From Plenodomus lindquistii (Eukaryota > Ascomycota > Dothideomycetes > Pleosporales > Leptosphaeriaceae), in assembly GCA_025504975.1 (NCBI GenBank), contig JANUWI010000002.1, forward strand, positions 248,001-312,000: a stretch of DNA of 64,000 nt. The letters are read 5' to 3'. A program made the position numbers and the translations under genes. Below, in pieces: positions 1-10,830 of this stretch (position 1 is the stretch's first letter; each line of letters starts with the position of its first letter). The notes beneath the pieces are model-generated. The model made no database searches. It was not told where the DNA came from and saw only the letters and a program-made list of their open reading frames with translations.

Positions 1-726
1 AAGATCGAGGGTGCCACAGAGGAGGAGAGGAGGTACAGTGCCCGTCTTCTCCCACACGAATCCCCACTGACCTCTCACAGAACATGCAAATGGCTCTCCT
101 TCCTTTTGCCGCCGCAAGACCAAGAAGACTACGTCCTCCACGAGTCAGGCATGACTTCATCCTCTGAATCCACCTCTCCCACCACCGCAGTCTCCCTGCG
201 CCGCCTCATTGACGAAACATCCGACCTCATCGACTCGCCTGCCTTCACCCACGTCCTCACCCTCATCCTCGACGCCGCATTCTCCCACCTCGTCGACACC
301 AAAATCTCTCAGCTCTCCTACAAGATCCCACCAATCTCAGACAATCACGCGCGCGTCCAAGAAATCGTCGGCGGTGACACCAAGGCCAAGGTCGCCAACA
401 GCCTCGCTGTCTTCTGTCGACAGGCACACAACATTGGCAGCGGCGCCAACAACGAATATCTCGCCGCCATTGAGCAAGTTAGGGATCTTGAGGCGTTCGC
501 CGCGGTAGTCTACTCGAGTAACTTCGAGTTTGAGAGTCCAGAGATTGCCGCGCCAAGCAGGCCAGGCACAGCAACTGCCCCGTCACCAGCCAAACCACAC
601 TTGACGAGCTTGGCGCCAGAGGCAGAGTCTGAGAATGTAACGGCCACGCCGGCGCAGTCTGCTGAGGCTGAGTTTGAGAGTGCATGGGGCAAGGCGTTGG
701 CAAAGGAAGATGGAAAGCAGTATTGA
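1..726 (+). CDS. pex3: Peroxin-3 (PEX3), C-terminal part, cut by the window edge
   Basis: This is the 3' part of PEX3, the peroxisomal membrane protein that docks PEX19 and starts membrane-protein import into peroxisomes. Exon 1..32 runs off the left edge. A 48-nt intron (33..80, GTACAG donor, CTGAC branch, CTCACAG acceptor) leads into exon 81..726. Joining the exons gives KIEGATEEERRTCKWLSFLL and then the rest. The recognition signals are the C-terminal helix motifs RQAHNIGSGANNEY and VRDLEAFAAVVYSSN, which are characteristic of fungal PEX3. A low-complexity Ala/Pro/Glu tail follows. The N-terminal membrane anchor lies outside the window. The family call is from memory of the motif. Confidence 0.85.
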   Translation, partial: KIEGATEEERRYSARLLPHESPLTSHRTCKWLSFLLPPQDQEDYVLHESGMTSSSESTSPTTAVSLRRLIDETSDLIDSPAFTHVLTLILDAAFSHLVDTKISQLSYKIPPISDNHARVQEIVGGDTKAKVANSLAVFCRQAHNIGSGANNEYLAAIEQVRDLEAFAAVVYSSNFEFESPEIAAPSRPGTATAPSPAKPHLTSLAPEAESENVTATPAQSAEAEFESAWGKALAKEDGKQY

Positions 727-1113
727 AGCGTTTGAGCGATGTTGTTTGTACGATATGGTCTTGAAGCCGGTGCATCGTAATACAGGAGCTTCTCAATGAT
801 ACCCTGAATTTGAATACTCGAGATTATAGCGTCTTCTCACGGTGTTGGGACAGCCCCTAAGCACTGACTGATCGAATGCATCTCTTGGTTCCGAACTAAG
901 CCCCAGGATTTCCCGCTTCGGAACTATACTAGTCGTGACGTCACGCATCATCCAAACATTGTCAAAACTTATCATGGACATTCACATCCATTGACAGCAT
1001 CACTTTCGCTGCATCTCCGTTCGCTTCTTGGACCTGGAAGCCATCGTTACACAAAAACATCGATACAACAAAAACACCATCGCCGTGGATCCCCCACACA
1101 CACCTCACCCACC
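727..1113. other. Intergenic, PEX3 to GT8
   Basis: This stretch holds the 3' UTR of PEX3 and the promoter and 5' UTR of the next gene. I see no coding or RNA signal. The sequence just before the next ATG is rich in CA and CAAAAACA, as is common in fungal leaders. Confidence 0.5.
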
Positions 1114-1148
1114 ATGGCAACCCCCCAAACCGGAGCTTCAACTCCCCC

Positions 1149-1183
<35 letters not shown>

Positions 1184-2424
1184 CCAGCAAAAATGCCTAT
1201 GTCACGCTCCTCACGCGTCCCAGCTATCTAGCCGGCGCAATCCTCCTCGCCTACACCCTTCACAAACACTCCCCCTCCACCCCACTCATAATAACCTATA
1301 CGCCGGATACCCTCCCAGAACCCTGCATCACAGCCCTTGAGCGGGAATCCGCCCACTCCAACATCATCCTGCACCCCGTCTCCCATCTCCGTCTCCCGGA
1401 AGAAGACGGTGCAGAATCCGGCATGGTAGCCGAGCGCTTCATCGACACATGGACCAAACTGCGTGTTCTAGACCTGCACACGCTACCGCAGAAATTCGAC
1501 CTCATGTGCTGGCTAGACGCAGACATGATGATTTTCTCCAACCCCAGCCCACTGATTTTCAACGCTGCCAACGATGCGTATTTAACTGGTGGTGATGGAA
1601 AAGGGTTAAGAACAATGGCAGTGCATACCTGTGTGTGTAATCTCGACCACGATTCCTGGGCCCCTGAGACATGGAGGCCAGAGAATTGCGCAATGGCGCG
1701 TCTTACTTGTTCTGACCAACTCGCTACCGTCTCGTCCTCTCCATGCACATTGTCGAATTTCAACAGCGGAACGTTTTTGTACCGGCCCTCCGCCGCACTA
1801 TCGGAGTTTGTGAAGAACAAGTTTGAAGAGCTGGGGAATAAGAGATTGCGCGCAATGCAATTCCCAGACCAAGACTTCTTAAACGAAGTGTTTGACGGTC
1901 GCTGGGCACCACTGAGCTGGAAAACCAACGCGCTAAAGACATGGAGGTACTGGCATACTAATATCTGGCAAGACGACAACGAGGTAGCGGTGCTGCATTA
2001 TATTGTTGATAAGCCGTGGGCTGCACGGGTTGGTGAGGATGGGAAGGCCGGGTATTTGGGCAAGGATGGAGAGACGCATGGGTGGTGGTGGGAGGAGTAT
2101 GACTTGTGGGTGAAAGAGCGGACGGCGCAGGAGGAGGGGGAAAGGGAGTTGGTGGGTACGGTGGGGCGGTATGTAGCTGGTGGGGGAGGGGAGGAGGAAA
2201 TGCGTGCGATTGGAGGTGGGGCGCAGGATTTTGCGAAGAAGTGGGGGAAGAAGGGGGAAGGGGAGGATAGTGGAGAGACGGTGGTGGTAGAAGAGGCGAA
2301 GCAACAGGAGAATCAAGAACCGCTGGGGCAAGGGGCTCATGGGCCGGTGATGAGGAAGAAGATGTTGGGGGAGAAGGGACATGGACCTGTTGTGAATCAT
2401 AATGGACGGTCGATGATGGAGTGA
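1114..2424 (+). CDS. GT8-like glycosyltransferase (glycogenin/galactinol-synthase fold)
   Basis: Single exon, 436 aa. The start was chosen at 1114 because it has a perfect Kozak context (ACCATGG) and is the first ATG in frame; the open frame extends upstream only through non-ATG codons. After a threonine run (residues about 11-23, coded by a CAA/ACA-type repeat) the catalytic domain begins at KNAYVTLLTRPSYLAGA. The metal-binding DxD is in CWLDADMMIFSNP. Further GT-A family landmarks are NSGTFLYRPS, FPDQDFLNEVF and LHYIVDKPW. The C-terminal 130 residues are Gly/Glu/Lys-rich and low complexity. No signal peptide or membrane segment is evident, so a cytosolic nucleotide-sugar transferase is likely. 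Donor and acceptor are unknown. Confidence 0.8.
1149..1184 (+). repeat. (CAA)n microsatellite inside a coding region
   Basis: An ACA/CAA trinucleotide run is read as a poly-threonine tract near the N-terminus of the GT8-like protein. Length changes would keep the frame. Confidence 0.9.
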
Positions 2425-2448
2425 GTGAGTGAGTGAGTGAGTGAGTGT
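2424..2448 (+). repeat. (GTGA)n repeat at the stop codon
   Basis: A tetranucleotide GAGT/GTGA run begins within the TGA stop of the GT8-like gene and continues into the 3' UTR. Confidence 0.8.
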
Positions 2449-3475
2449 AGATCTGCTCGGGTTGTACATACTCACATGTTCGTACAAGAAAAGAGCCTGA
2501 ATGTTCAATTCACAGTATATAAAAGCAGACTCGGTACAATAGTCGGTAGGATACGATAGCATTGATTGTTGGTCATCTATAGAGTTTGCAACTTGAAATC
2601 AAATTAACACAATATCCCATTTCCAGTGTCTTCTCCGAAACATGCATATACACAAAGTTGGTCAACGGCCAACGCGACTAGACCTACACCATATATCATC
2701 TTATCAAGCAAGCCAAAGTATAATCTATGGGCCTCATATACACATGGAGATTCTGCCTGCTACCTCGTTTCGGACGTTAGGTAGTTAGTTGCTATACCAT
2801 ACACTCATATGCCTTCCCGCATGTTAGTCAAGGGAGAACAGGAAAGATCATGACCTGGGAAATAGATACAGGTACACTGCCTGGCCACTCCCTCAACGAC
2901 GAAATGACGCGAACCATACTACTTCATCTTACTCATCAGTTTCTGCTGCATTAGCAGCGATCACCAAATTTCAAGCACGTCACGAGCTTCATACATCAAA
3001 GTGCCAAGGCATTTGCAATCACTGATATTGAATCCTCTACCAAAGAGGAAAAGCTCTCACCATCTAGTATCCAGATTTCTTCAAAAAAGCATGCACGTCC
3101 CTGTTACAGCAAGAGCCGCAACCTACAAAAAAGATAACAAACAGTACGAAGCCAGAAAGAAACCAACTCCGATCCAGTGTAAACAAGGACTATGCAAAAA
3201 ATAGCCGCCGTGGTATAGACGAAGCGAAGAGGAAAGAAGAAGAAGAAGAAGAAGAAGAAGAAAAGACATGTGCCAACGCCGTGCACATGACCAAACATGT
3301 ACAGAATTATAGTGTATAAACAAGACATTCCCGTAGGACCAGCCGCTTTTGGATCAGTCGTAACTTCGGATACGTCATAACGCGTAAAAATCAAAGGGGT
3401 CCCGAGGGAAGTACAAGGGCCCGTAGAGAGAGCAAGAGCTTCATGAGGCGTGTTCATCGCGAGGAACTGTGCCTG
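2449..3475. other. Intergenic between convergent genes
   Basis: Non-coding, with both 3' UTRs (GT8-like and RFX) running into it. It contains a purine microsatellite at about 3236-3264. Nothing else was recognised. Confidence 0.5.
3236..3264. repeat. (GAA)n microsatellite
   Basis: GAA/AGA trinucleotide run of about nine units in intergenic sequence. Confidence 0.9.
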
Positions 3476-6031
3476 CTAGCTGACGCCTTGCGGCAGGGGA
3501 GCTTGTGCCAGATGCGATTTGAGTGACTGTTGCATCTTGGATGCAAACTTTGCGTCGATGCCCTCTTCGAGAAGGCCGATACCACTGTCGTCATGATTGG
3601 TTTCTTGTTGAGAGGTGTTCATGTCGTAGTCGAAGCTAAAGCTCATGTCGTATTGTGGCTGTTGAGCAAATCGTCCAGCGTGGACTGGTAATCTTGTGTT
3701 AGTTAACTACCATAGTATAGGCAGATATGTCGGAAGACTTACCTTCGTGCGATGCTCCCGGGTCCATGGCTACGTTGCTGGTAGTGGACATGAATGATTG
3801 GTCCGGGCCAAAGTCAGCCTCCAGGCTGCTGTATCGGCTCTCGTTGTTGCTCCCGCTGCCACCGTTGGTAAGACCTGCATTGAGTGGGTCATCTATGACA
3901 GGCGAGTAGGATGGAGAATTCCAATTCGGTGGAGCGTGCCCGAGAAATCCTCCCAATGACGCAAGCCACTGGGCCATTTCATCCACAAACACCTTGGTCA
4001 ACCACCAGCCCTGGAAGCTGATTCCATTCTCGACGGTGATCTCGCGAAGTGCAGCCGATCCGAGGGCACTGATGCAATGGAGCACCGTGCGAGCATGAGC
4101 ACCAGGAAAGCGTGATGGAAGCCGGGTGAGAAATGCGGCGATGCGATCTATGACAGACTCCATGGGATCCGCTGGGGGATCAGGATAGGCGGCACGGTGA
4201 ATTGCTCCCGAGGACAGCTGAATCTCTTGTGGCAGGGGGCCCAGCATGGATCGTATCTCTGTTGTTAGGATGCGATACACTTCCTCATGCTCACATGCCC
4301 CGGGCAGCTCGTTAGCTATTATGCGCTTGATGTTGACATGTTGGAGCCAATCGGCGAACATTTGGGTGCGATGAGTCTCAGCCGTAAGCATAACAGCGGC
4401 CGCGTGAGCCGTCGAATTGACCCGCAGCATCTGGCGTAGTAGATGTGCGAACATGGTCGCAGGTTCCAGTTTGGCTTCCAGAACGTGGTTTGGCAGTGGA
4501 GAAAATTTGGCACTGATGTGCGCATGCAGTGTTTTGGCGACGTTGTCAAGGAATCGCAAGACAGCTGGGGGAGCGACCTGTAAGGTGAGTTGCGAGACGT
4601 TACGGACCATTTTCTGGTACATCATCCAGTCACACTCCTTGATCCACGGTGCTAATTCAGGTGCCGCGAACAACTTTTGCACAGGGACGGTCAGAGTACC
4701 ATGAAATGTGCCGAACAGGCGGAAGAATTGCTTTTCTTTGCAATACCGCACTGCGTCTACCAGCGAAGTGACATGTGATCGATACATTGCTACCAGGTTT
4801 TGCGCCGAATCCGGATCCGTTCGCGTGGGTAAGTAGGGCATGATGTCAGGGAGTTCAATTTCAAGAGCGTCTGGGGCTTCCAGTACGTCAGGTGTAGGGA
4901 ACTTGAGCTCTTGTTCATAGGACGTTTTTGTGCGCGCATTATTGGGCCGGAACTGACTCGAGTAGATATCTGTGAACAGGACGCCGCGTGACGAGGCTGG
5001 TGTATAATGGTTGCTGGGCGATTCGACTCGGGTGTCATGAGGGGGAAACTGGGCGCTGTCTGCAGGCAGCCGTGGAATTGCGGCAAAATCCAACTTGGGC
5101 CCAGCAGACTGCTGTCGCTTCATGGCGTGGATGGAGGCGGCGCCAGTGCTCGGGCGACGGGCCTCATCGCCATCGCCGCTGTCGTTGATGAGTTCCAGAT
5201 CCACGTAATGGTATTTTGATTCGCCGCGAACACCCAGACGTCTGGTCTGGATGCCAGGGAAGATGACACGGACTAGCTTTCCAAAGGACGCAGGGTTAAG
5301 GGGGATGACTCGGTCGGTACCGCAGCGCTCTGCGTACTTGGAGTAGACGCGATTTCGTGGGACAGAGGTCTTGGCGGATTTGCAGACTGATTTCAACCTG
5401 GGGCCAGTTAGCACAAGACGACGGCACGTGTGGGTCTCACAAACCACAGCATAGCGAAGAGTTGCTTGGACTTCTCCGCCTTGGATGTGCGATCGTTCTG
5501 GATGACCTCTGCTGCCACTTCCTTTAGGTTCCGCCCTTCGTTCTGGTTGAGCAACTGCCGCAGCTCCTTGTCATTGGTGGCCGCTCCTGACGCCGAGTTC
5601 TTCTTCTTCTTGTCCTCGGCATCCATGGGCGGCGCCATGAAGTGCTGTTGTTGTGACTGCTGCGAGAGGGAGTGGTGGTATGGGTGCGAGTCGAGGGCGT
5701 GTGCGGGCTGGCCATTGGACTGAGGCTGCTGCGTGGTCGAGTCGGGCTGATAGCCCAGGTACTGCTGGACGCTTTCGAGCGACATGTTGATGAGCTGGTC
5801 CTGGGCGCTGACTTGCTGGGCGGCCTGGATCAGCACGGGCTGCAGCGCTTCGCTCGTGAAGGGAGCATGGTACTGGGGCATGTGGGTGAAGGATGCAGCG
5901 CGGGCATGTTGGGGCTGCTGCTGGAATTGCTCAAACGAGTGGACGCTGGTAGTCGAGGCGCGCGACAGCGGCCGGTTGCTTCTGGTAGACATGGACGTGT
6001 GGGATCGGGACCGGCGAAGGTCGGTGGTCAT
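3476..6031 (-). CDS. RFX-family winged-helix transcription factor
   Basis: Three exons: 6031..5445, 5397..3743 and 3684..3476, total 816 aa. The introns are 47 nt (GTTTGT donor, GCTAAC branch) and 58 nt (GTAAGT donor). The first splice falls inside the DNA-binding domain and exactly restores QLFAMLW joined to LKSVCKSAKTSVPRNRVYSK. The RFX domain spans about residues 170-255 and includes NPASFGKLVRVIFPGIQTRR and the ESKYHYVDLELI end. A Gln-rich N-terminus precedes it and the conserved RFX extended/dimerisation-like region follows (about 350-640). The last exon adds a short acidic tail ending HLAQAPLPQGVS. Ascomycete RFX proteins (CPCR1/RfxA/Crt1 type) control cell-cycle, stress or secondary-metabolism genes. 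The start at 6031 is the first good ATG; open frame upstream is probably 5' UTR. Confidence 0.93.
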
Positions 6032-6868
6032 GGCAGGGCTGCCGGGGCGGCAGATTAGCGTTCTGTTTACACCAAAACAACGTGCTGGCAACGGCGAGAC
6101 CGGGGCAGCAGGGCGATTGCACCGCGCGCAAAGCTGGGCCGTCAGAGGCGAGGGGTCACTGCAGGCAGGATTCGAGGCTGTAGCGAGTGCGATGGCCGTG
6201 TGCAGCGTGTCGCATGCAGCTTCTTGGGCGGGTGCGCTTGTTTGTTTGGATCGCCGTGGGCGCAGACACGCACTGTAGGGGATGGCAACAAAGACGCGGC
6301 GTATATAATATACTGGGGGCAAGGAATGACAAGGCCAGCAGGCGTCGCGGGCGGGCTCAGCGTCCTGGGACGAGGTTTGTTGTGAGAAGCTCTGGGCGTG
6401 TTTACGCTTTCGTCTGGAGTCGATCGCACCTGCAGCAACGGGATGCCGCCGGCAAGCACGCACGAGCCCCAAGTCACCTGACCATCATCATCCCGTATGC
6501 GTAGATGGAGTGCGCCAAATTAACGTCAGAATCATGCAGAAAAAAGCCATATATACAATGCAGGTGTCAACGCGCGTGTTATGCAGTATCCGACGACGCT
6601 GTTGTTATGCGACATGTCTTGGGTTGCTGCAGCAGTGCAGCCCACCTGTGTTCGGGTGCTTCGCTGGCTCTGGCTCGTGAAAGGGCCGCTGACGTATTTT
6701 AGCGATGACGCTCCCGCTTGCATCCTCCCACAATCAATCATTCCTCTGCCACCACGTTGTCGCTGCATCACCCCGCACTACAACACCACCCATCACCACC
6801 TGCACGTCTAGGCAGTCTGTATATATTGCACCTCTCCGCTGCAACACTACCTCCTACCCATACACATC
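6032..6868. promoter_or_regulatory. Divergent promoter region, RFX / YOP1
   Basis: An 837-nt head-to-head region serves both genes. Pyrimidine-rich leader sequence (CACCTCTCC...CTACCTCCTACC) lies just before the YOP1 ATG, and a TATA-like GTATATATTGC lies about 45 nt upstream of it. A second TATA-like TATATAATATA occurs near 6300 on the RFX side. No other gene was seen. Confidence 0.45.
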
Positions 6869-7742
6869 ATGTCTGTCCAGGATAGAGCCCAGGCCCAGCT
6901 CTCGCAGCTCGACAAAGAGGTAAGCCCCCATCGCACTGGGCGAGACACCTGTCAAAATCGCCTGGACAGCAGACAATGTCTTCCCCAGCACGTTGCAGTG
7001 CGTTGCAAAGACGTTGGAGTGCTGACGCTGCCTTCTTCCAGCTGTCCAAATACCCCGCCCTCAACAACTTTGAGAAGCAGACTTCAGTCCCCAAGGTCTA
7101 CGCCGTCCTCGGTCTCGCTGGTCTCTACTTCTTCCTCATCTTCTTCAACATTGCTGGCGAGTTTCTCGTCAACCTTGCCGGATTCATCGTTCCTGGTTAC
7201 TACTCGCTGAACGCCCTGTTCAGTGCCAGCAAGGTTGATGACACTCAGGTATGCTTCCAAGACAAGTATTTGTCAACAATCGTTCCCGAGCTTGGTACTG
7301 ACTCATTTATAGTGGCTGACCGTACGTACACTTGCCTACCGCCACAATCCCGAAGACCCACGTTATCGGATGTCCTGAATGCTGATTGGCTATATAGTAC
7401 TGGGTCACCTTTGCTTTCCTGACCGTCTTTGAGAGCGCCGTAAGCGCCGTCTACTGGTTCCGTAAGTCACACAGAAGAGCCTTGCTCGGCACTTTACTGA
7501 CGGAGTCAGCCTTCTACTACACCTTCAAGTTCGTCCTTATCCTCTGGATGGCCCTTCCCCAGACTTCGTAAGTGCTCCCAGTCTCACGGCCATCCTCCCG
7601 ACTAATAGCTTGTAGTGGTGCTCAAATCATCTTCCGCTCTTTCCTCCAGCCCGTCTTCTCCCGCTACTTCTCAGAGGCCGGCTCGACTGCCGCCAACCTT
7701 CGCGCCAAGGTCGACTCCGCCGGCAAGCCCCATGATTCGTAG
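6869..7742 (+). CDS. yop1: YOP1/DP1/REEP5 family ER membrane-shaping protein
   Basis: Six exons: 6869..6919, 7042..7248, 7313..7321, 7398..7461, 7510..7567 and 7616..7742, coding for 171 aa, the usual YOP1 length. The protein has the TB2/DP1/HVA22 domain: VPKVYAVLGLAGLYFFLIFF, the proline-kinked GFIVPGYYSLNAL, WLTYWVTFAFLTVFESA, and FYYTFKFVLILWMALPQ followed by GAQIIFRSFLQPV. These are the wedge-like hairpin membrane segments that bend ER tubules with reticulons. Exon 3 is only 9 nt and codes W-L-T; it is required to rebuild the family motif WLTYWV. All splice sites are GT-AG and phases add up exactly. Confidence 0.95.
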
Positions 7743-8929
7743 AGTCCCCTTGAAACTGGCACCTGTCTAATGGCCACATGACCAGACCGCGACAAACAAG
7801 GTCGATATTTCACTCCAACGACGTCTTCGAATCATCCCCACAAGACATCATCTCCCACGAAGGGGTCGGCCTTCCCACGGTCTGCGGCTGTTGCGGCTTA
7901 GAGACGCTGCACAAAGTACGAATCATGAATGACGGATGGCACGCATGAAGGATGACACACAGCATTACGAAGAGTTTGATGCACGGATGTGTCAGAATTG
8001 AACATTCCTGAGGAATGTGTTGGGCAATTGTGGTTTCCTTTAGGTCCCGGAACTGTGTAGGTACATAGTGAAATGAGTGGTTCTCTACAGTCGAACCGGC
8101 CTGCACTCTATCCAACGATATTCTTACGCTACCACTATATTCACGTGCACGATCGTCGAGTCCAATGTCCAGCCACATGTCCGACTGATTAATTCCGTAC
8201 TTGTGATTCGCCAAGTCAATTGTAAAGCAAGAATCATATTTACAGCATGACGCTTAAGCTCATACAGCAGCAAGAAGACATAGAGGCACTAGTGTTCAAT
8301 ATAATGTCGTGTTTACTACTCGTAGAGAATGCATGCAGTGCATCCTGTAGCCGTGCATTGTAATATAAGACAACTAGGCTGACTAGTGCACAGACTATAC
8401 CTAAATACTATACACGCCCCTGGTATGATTCATTCTATACTTCGGAATTGAAGCCACTGAAACATTCCGAAACTCCGGATAATCAACAGGCACGATTCCG
8501 CGTCGTGCTCCAGTCTAGCTCTGCTAAAAGGCCGTGAGACCAGAGTCAAGTCCTGTATCGTCGCGATTTTGATAAGTAAAATGTCTTCTTAGATATTCTG
8601 GCGTTTTGAAATTAAGAAGTGGCGTGTTAGGTCGATGAAGCTAGACTATGTGCGGTAAATTACTAACGGCCTTGACCTTAGATGTTACCTAGGTACCCCT
8701 TGGGACGCGAAGGATATGGAGGGCTTGGTTACAGAGTGGATCTGCATCAAGGGGGAGATGGGGGAGAAAATGTGGGCAGAGGAGTGGGCGATGAGTTGCA
8801 AGTTACGATTCATTCACCGTGATATTCGATACATTATATCAGTCCCTTGGGACAACATGAAGATATACTCCTCGACCTCTCCACCAAATTCTGTTCCCCT
8901 GCGCGCTTGCGGAGCACACACCTCACCTC
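7743..8929. other. Intergenic, YOP1 to 2EXR-like gene
   Basis: Both flanking genes point into this interval. There are only short random open frames and no RNA gene signal. An AT-rich patch with many CTAG/TATAC words lies at 8270-8440. Confidence 0.5.
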
Positions 8930-9708
8930 CTACGCCCAATTCTGCTCCCACGCGCTCTGGCTGAGAACACCACCGAACTTGATCCTCGAACGCTTAATAT
9001 ACTTCTCGTGCGCCTTACCATCTTCGAGGTCGAATACCTTGACCGATCCGTCCACACCACCACAGCCGCGACGCCAACACTTGCTCAACAGTCCAACACC
9101 ATGCATAACGTCCGTCTCGCTCAACTCCTTGATGCTGCTTCTCCAGAAGGCCATCTCAACAGGATACTCATCTTCGCTCGAGGCAAGATACTCGCTAATG
9201 ACCTCGCAGAGCTTGCGCAACTCGGCGGCAGACTCGAAGACGGCTAGCTTGCTGTATGATGGAATTGATGTGATTGCATCGCTGCCACGCCAGCTCAACT
9301 CATTGATCAACATCACCATGTTCCTCGTGACATCTGCGCGTAGGGTCGAGGCCGCGATGTTGTGGTAAGGATCCTTGCAGATCAGAAGACGGGGAACGGC
9401 GTGAGCGGCTGCGCGTTTAGGCAACCAGTTCTGCAGCTCGGTGTTGAGTTGGCGGCAAACGAGGTGGAGGGAGGGAAGCTTGTTAGGGCGGATGAAGGCG
9501 ATGGTACACTTTGAGGGGCCGTCTTGTACGGTGACCCGGTGGTACTGGCGGGTAAAGCAGGCCGTGAAGATCATAAGTCGTAGTTCAATCGGCCTGGTAA
9601 AGCGTAAGGAATGTATAGTAGGAGGCGGGGCTAAGTCACTTACAAGTCTGGGATGCGAAAGGCCTCATGACTGGCCGAGGTCGCGGTGGTGGTGGCTATT
9701 TGCGACAT
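8930..9708 (-). CDS. Hypothetical protein with 2EXR/F-box-like N-terminal motif
   Basis: Two exons: 9708..9644 and 9593..8930, total 242 aa. The intron is 50 nt (GTAAGT donor, ACCAG acceptor). The splice creates the motif FRIPDLPIELRLMIF, typical of the fungal 2EXR/F-box-like lineage (consensus LPxELRxMIY). A second landmark is LHLVCRQLNTELQ. The middle and C-terminal parts are unremarkable and ser/glu-rich. Function is unknown; these proteins are abundant lineage-specific paralogues. A shorter protein could start at the second ATG (9574), but that would lose the family motif, so the spliced model is preferred. Confidence 0.65.
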
Positions 9709-9753
9709 GCTAGTGGTAAATCTTTGTCGAAGTCAATGAGAAACCAGAGGGAG

Positions 9754-9823
<70 letters not shown>

Positions 9824-10413
9824 AGTGTAGGAGGAAGAAAGCTATGAGCAAGGGAAGATACTTATATATGGTAGGGCGTTGAAGGGTCCATCTACGCGAG
9901 TACCAAGAGGTCAGTGCAAACGGGACGGCCGCGCAGTGAAAGTGGATGGATCTTTGTGAAAGTAAGTGCGTTAGATAGGTATAAGTATGAAATTCCGGGC
10001 CCGCTTTCATTCTAGCTCCCATGACTGTTTGTTTGCCTGTTAGGGTATCTTCAAGTCACTCGCGTCAGTCCCTCGTTTGTGCCCTCAAAAGATATCCGCC
10101 TAAAATATCTGTTAAGCCCTTCCTACTACCCTTATCATTGATCACTTTACATCGGCGGATGTGTGCTTAACCGCAGCTAGCTAGCAACGCCATGTGTGAA
10201 CAGCTGAATACCATATCTGGGACATAATTAAGGCCCCTTTCACTTTAACACGCACAGCATATGCGCCATATATACCCCACTTAGTTAGGCAGGAAGAACC
10301 CTACACCAAGATCCTACAATTCTACCTCACTTTTCTCCTACAACCTTTGCCTCTCACTTCTTTTCAACATCGAACTCAAGTGCGCTGCAGATCGGCTTGC
10401 TGTGGGCGCCAAC
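9709..10413. other. Intergenic between divergent 2EXR-like genes
   Basis: Contains the GT microsatellite and otherwise AT-richer promoter-like sequence with a TATATATACC at about 10268. No gene recognised. Confidence 0.45.
9756..9822. repeat. (GT)n dinucleotide microsatellite
   Basis: About 33 uninterrupted GT units lie about 50 nt upstream of the ATG of the minus-strand 2EXR-like gene, so in its 5' UTR or proximal promoter. Confidence 0.97.
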
Positions 10414-10830
10414 ACGTCGCAGCCCTTTCGCCTTCTGGGCCTGTGCGTAACGCACACACTCACAAATTCATTGCAAAACACACACTGACATGGTCTGCTC
10501 GTATCTAGGCCGGGGAAACTACGCTTAATGATATACGAGCAACTAACATTCACGACACAACATCTCACAATGAGAGACCCTACGCCACAGCGCGCCCAGG
10601 ATGATAAATACAAGGAAGAATCCAAGATAACCGTCGTTGCGAAGCTGCTCCCTGTTGCAATTCTGTTTACATGTCGCCAAATCTACGCAGAATGTAGGCC
10701 CACCATGCTACAGCTTCGCCGGGACCTATTGGCTGAGCCTGCCCGCTTCGTAGTGGATAGTGTGGCAAATGGGTCTCCGCATCGGGATCGAAAAACTGCG
10801 ATATCGCAATCAAACCAGGTCCGATCCTAA
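10414..10830 (+). pseudogene. 2EXR-like paralogue lacking an ATG, probably decayed
   Basis: Joining 10414..10442 to 10509..10830 (66-nt intron, GTGCGT donor, TATCTAG acceptor) gives SQPFRLLGLPGKLRLMIYEQ, parallel to the neighbouring gene on the other strand, with the intron at the identical codon. A second parallel is LFTCRQIYAECRP. Where the neighbour starts ATG-TCG-CAA, this copy reads ACG-TCG-CAG, and no upstream in-frame ATG was found. It also ends early (about 116 codons). Start loss plus truncation suggests a relic. An unseen upstream exon or initiation at the internal ATG (10528) cannot be excluded. Confidence 0.5.

Noticed and set aside
5408..6472. Longer N-terminus of the RFX protein from an upstream start
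   Set aside because: The extension is Cys/Pro-rich and lacks low-complexity features of RFX N-termini. The ATG at 6031 has a better context and the stretch overlaps promoter-like sequence.
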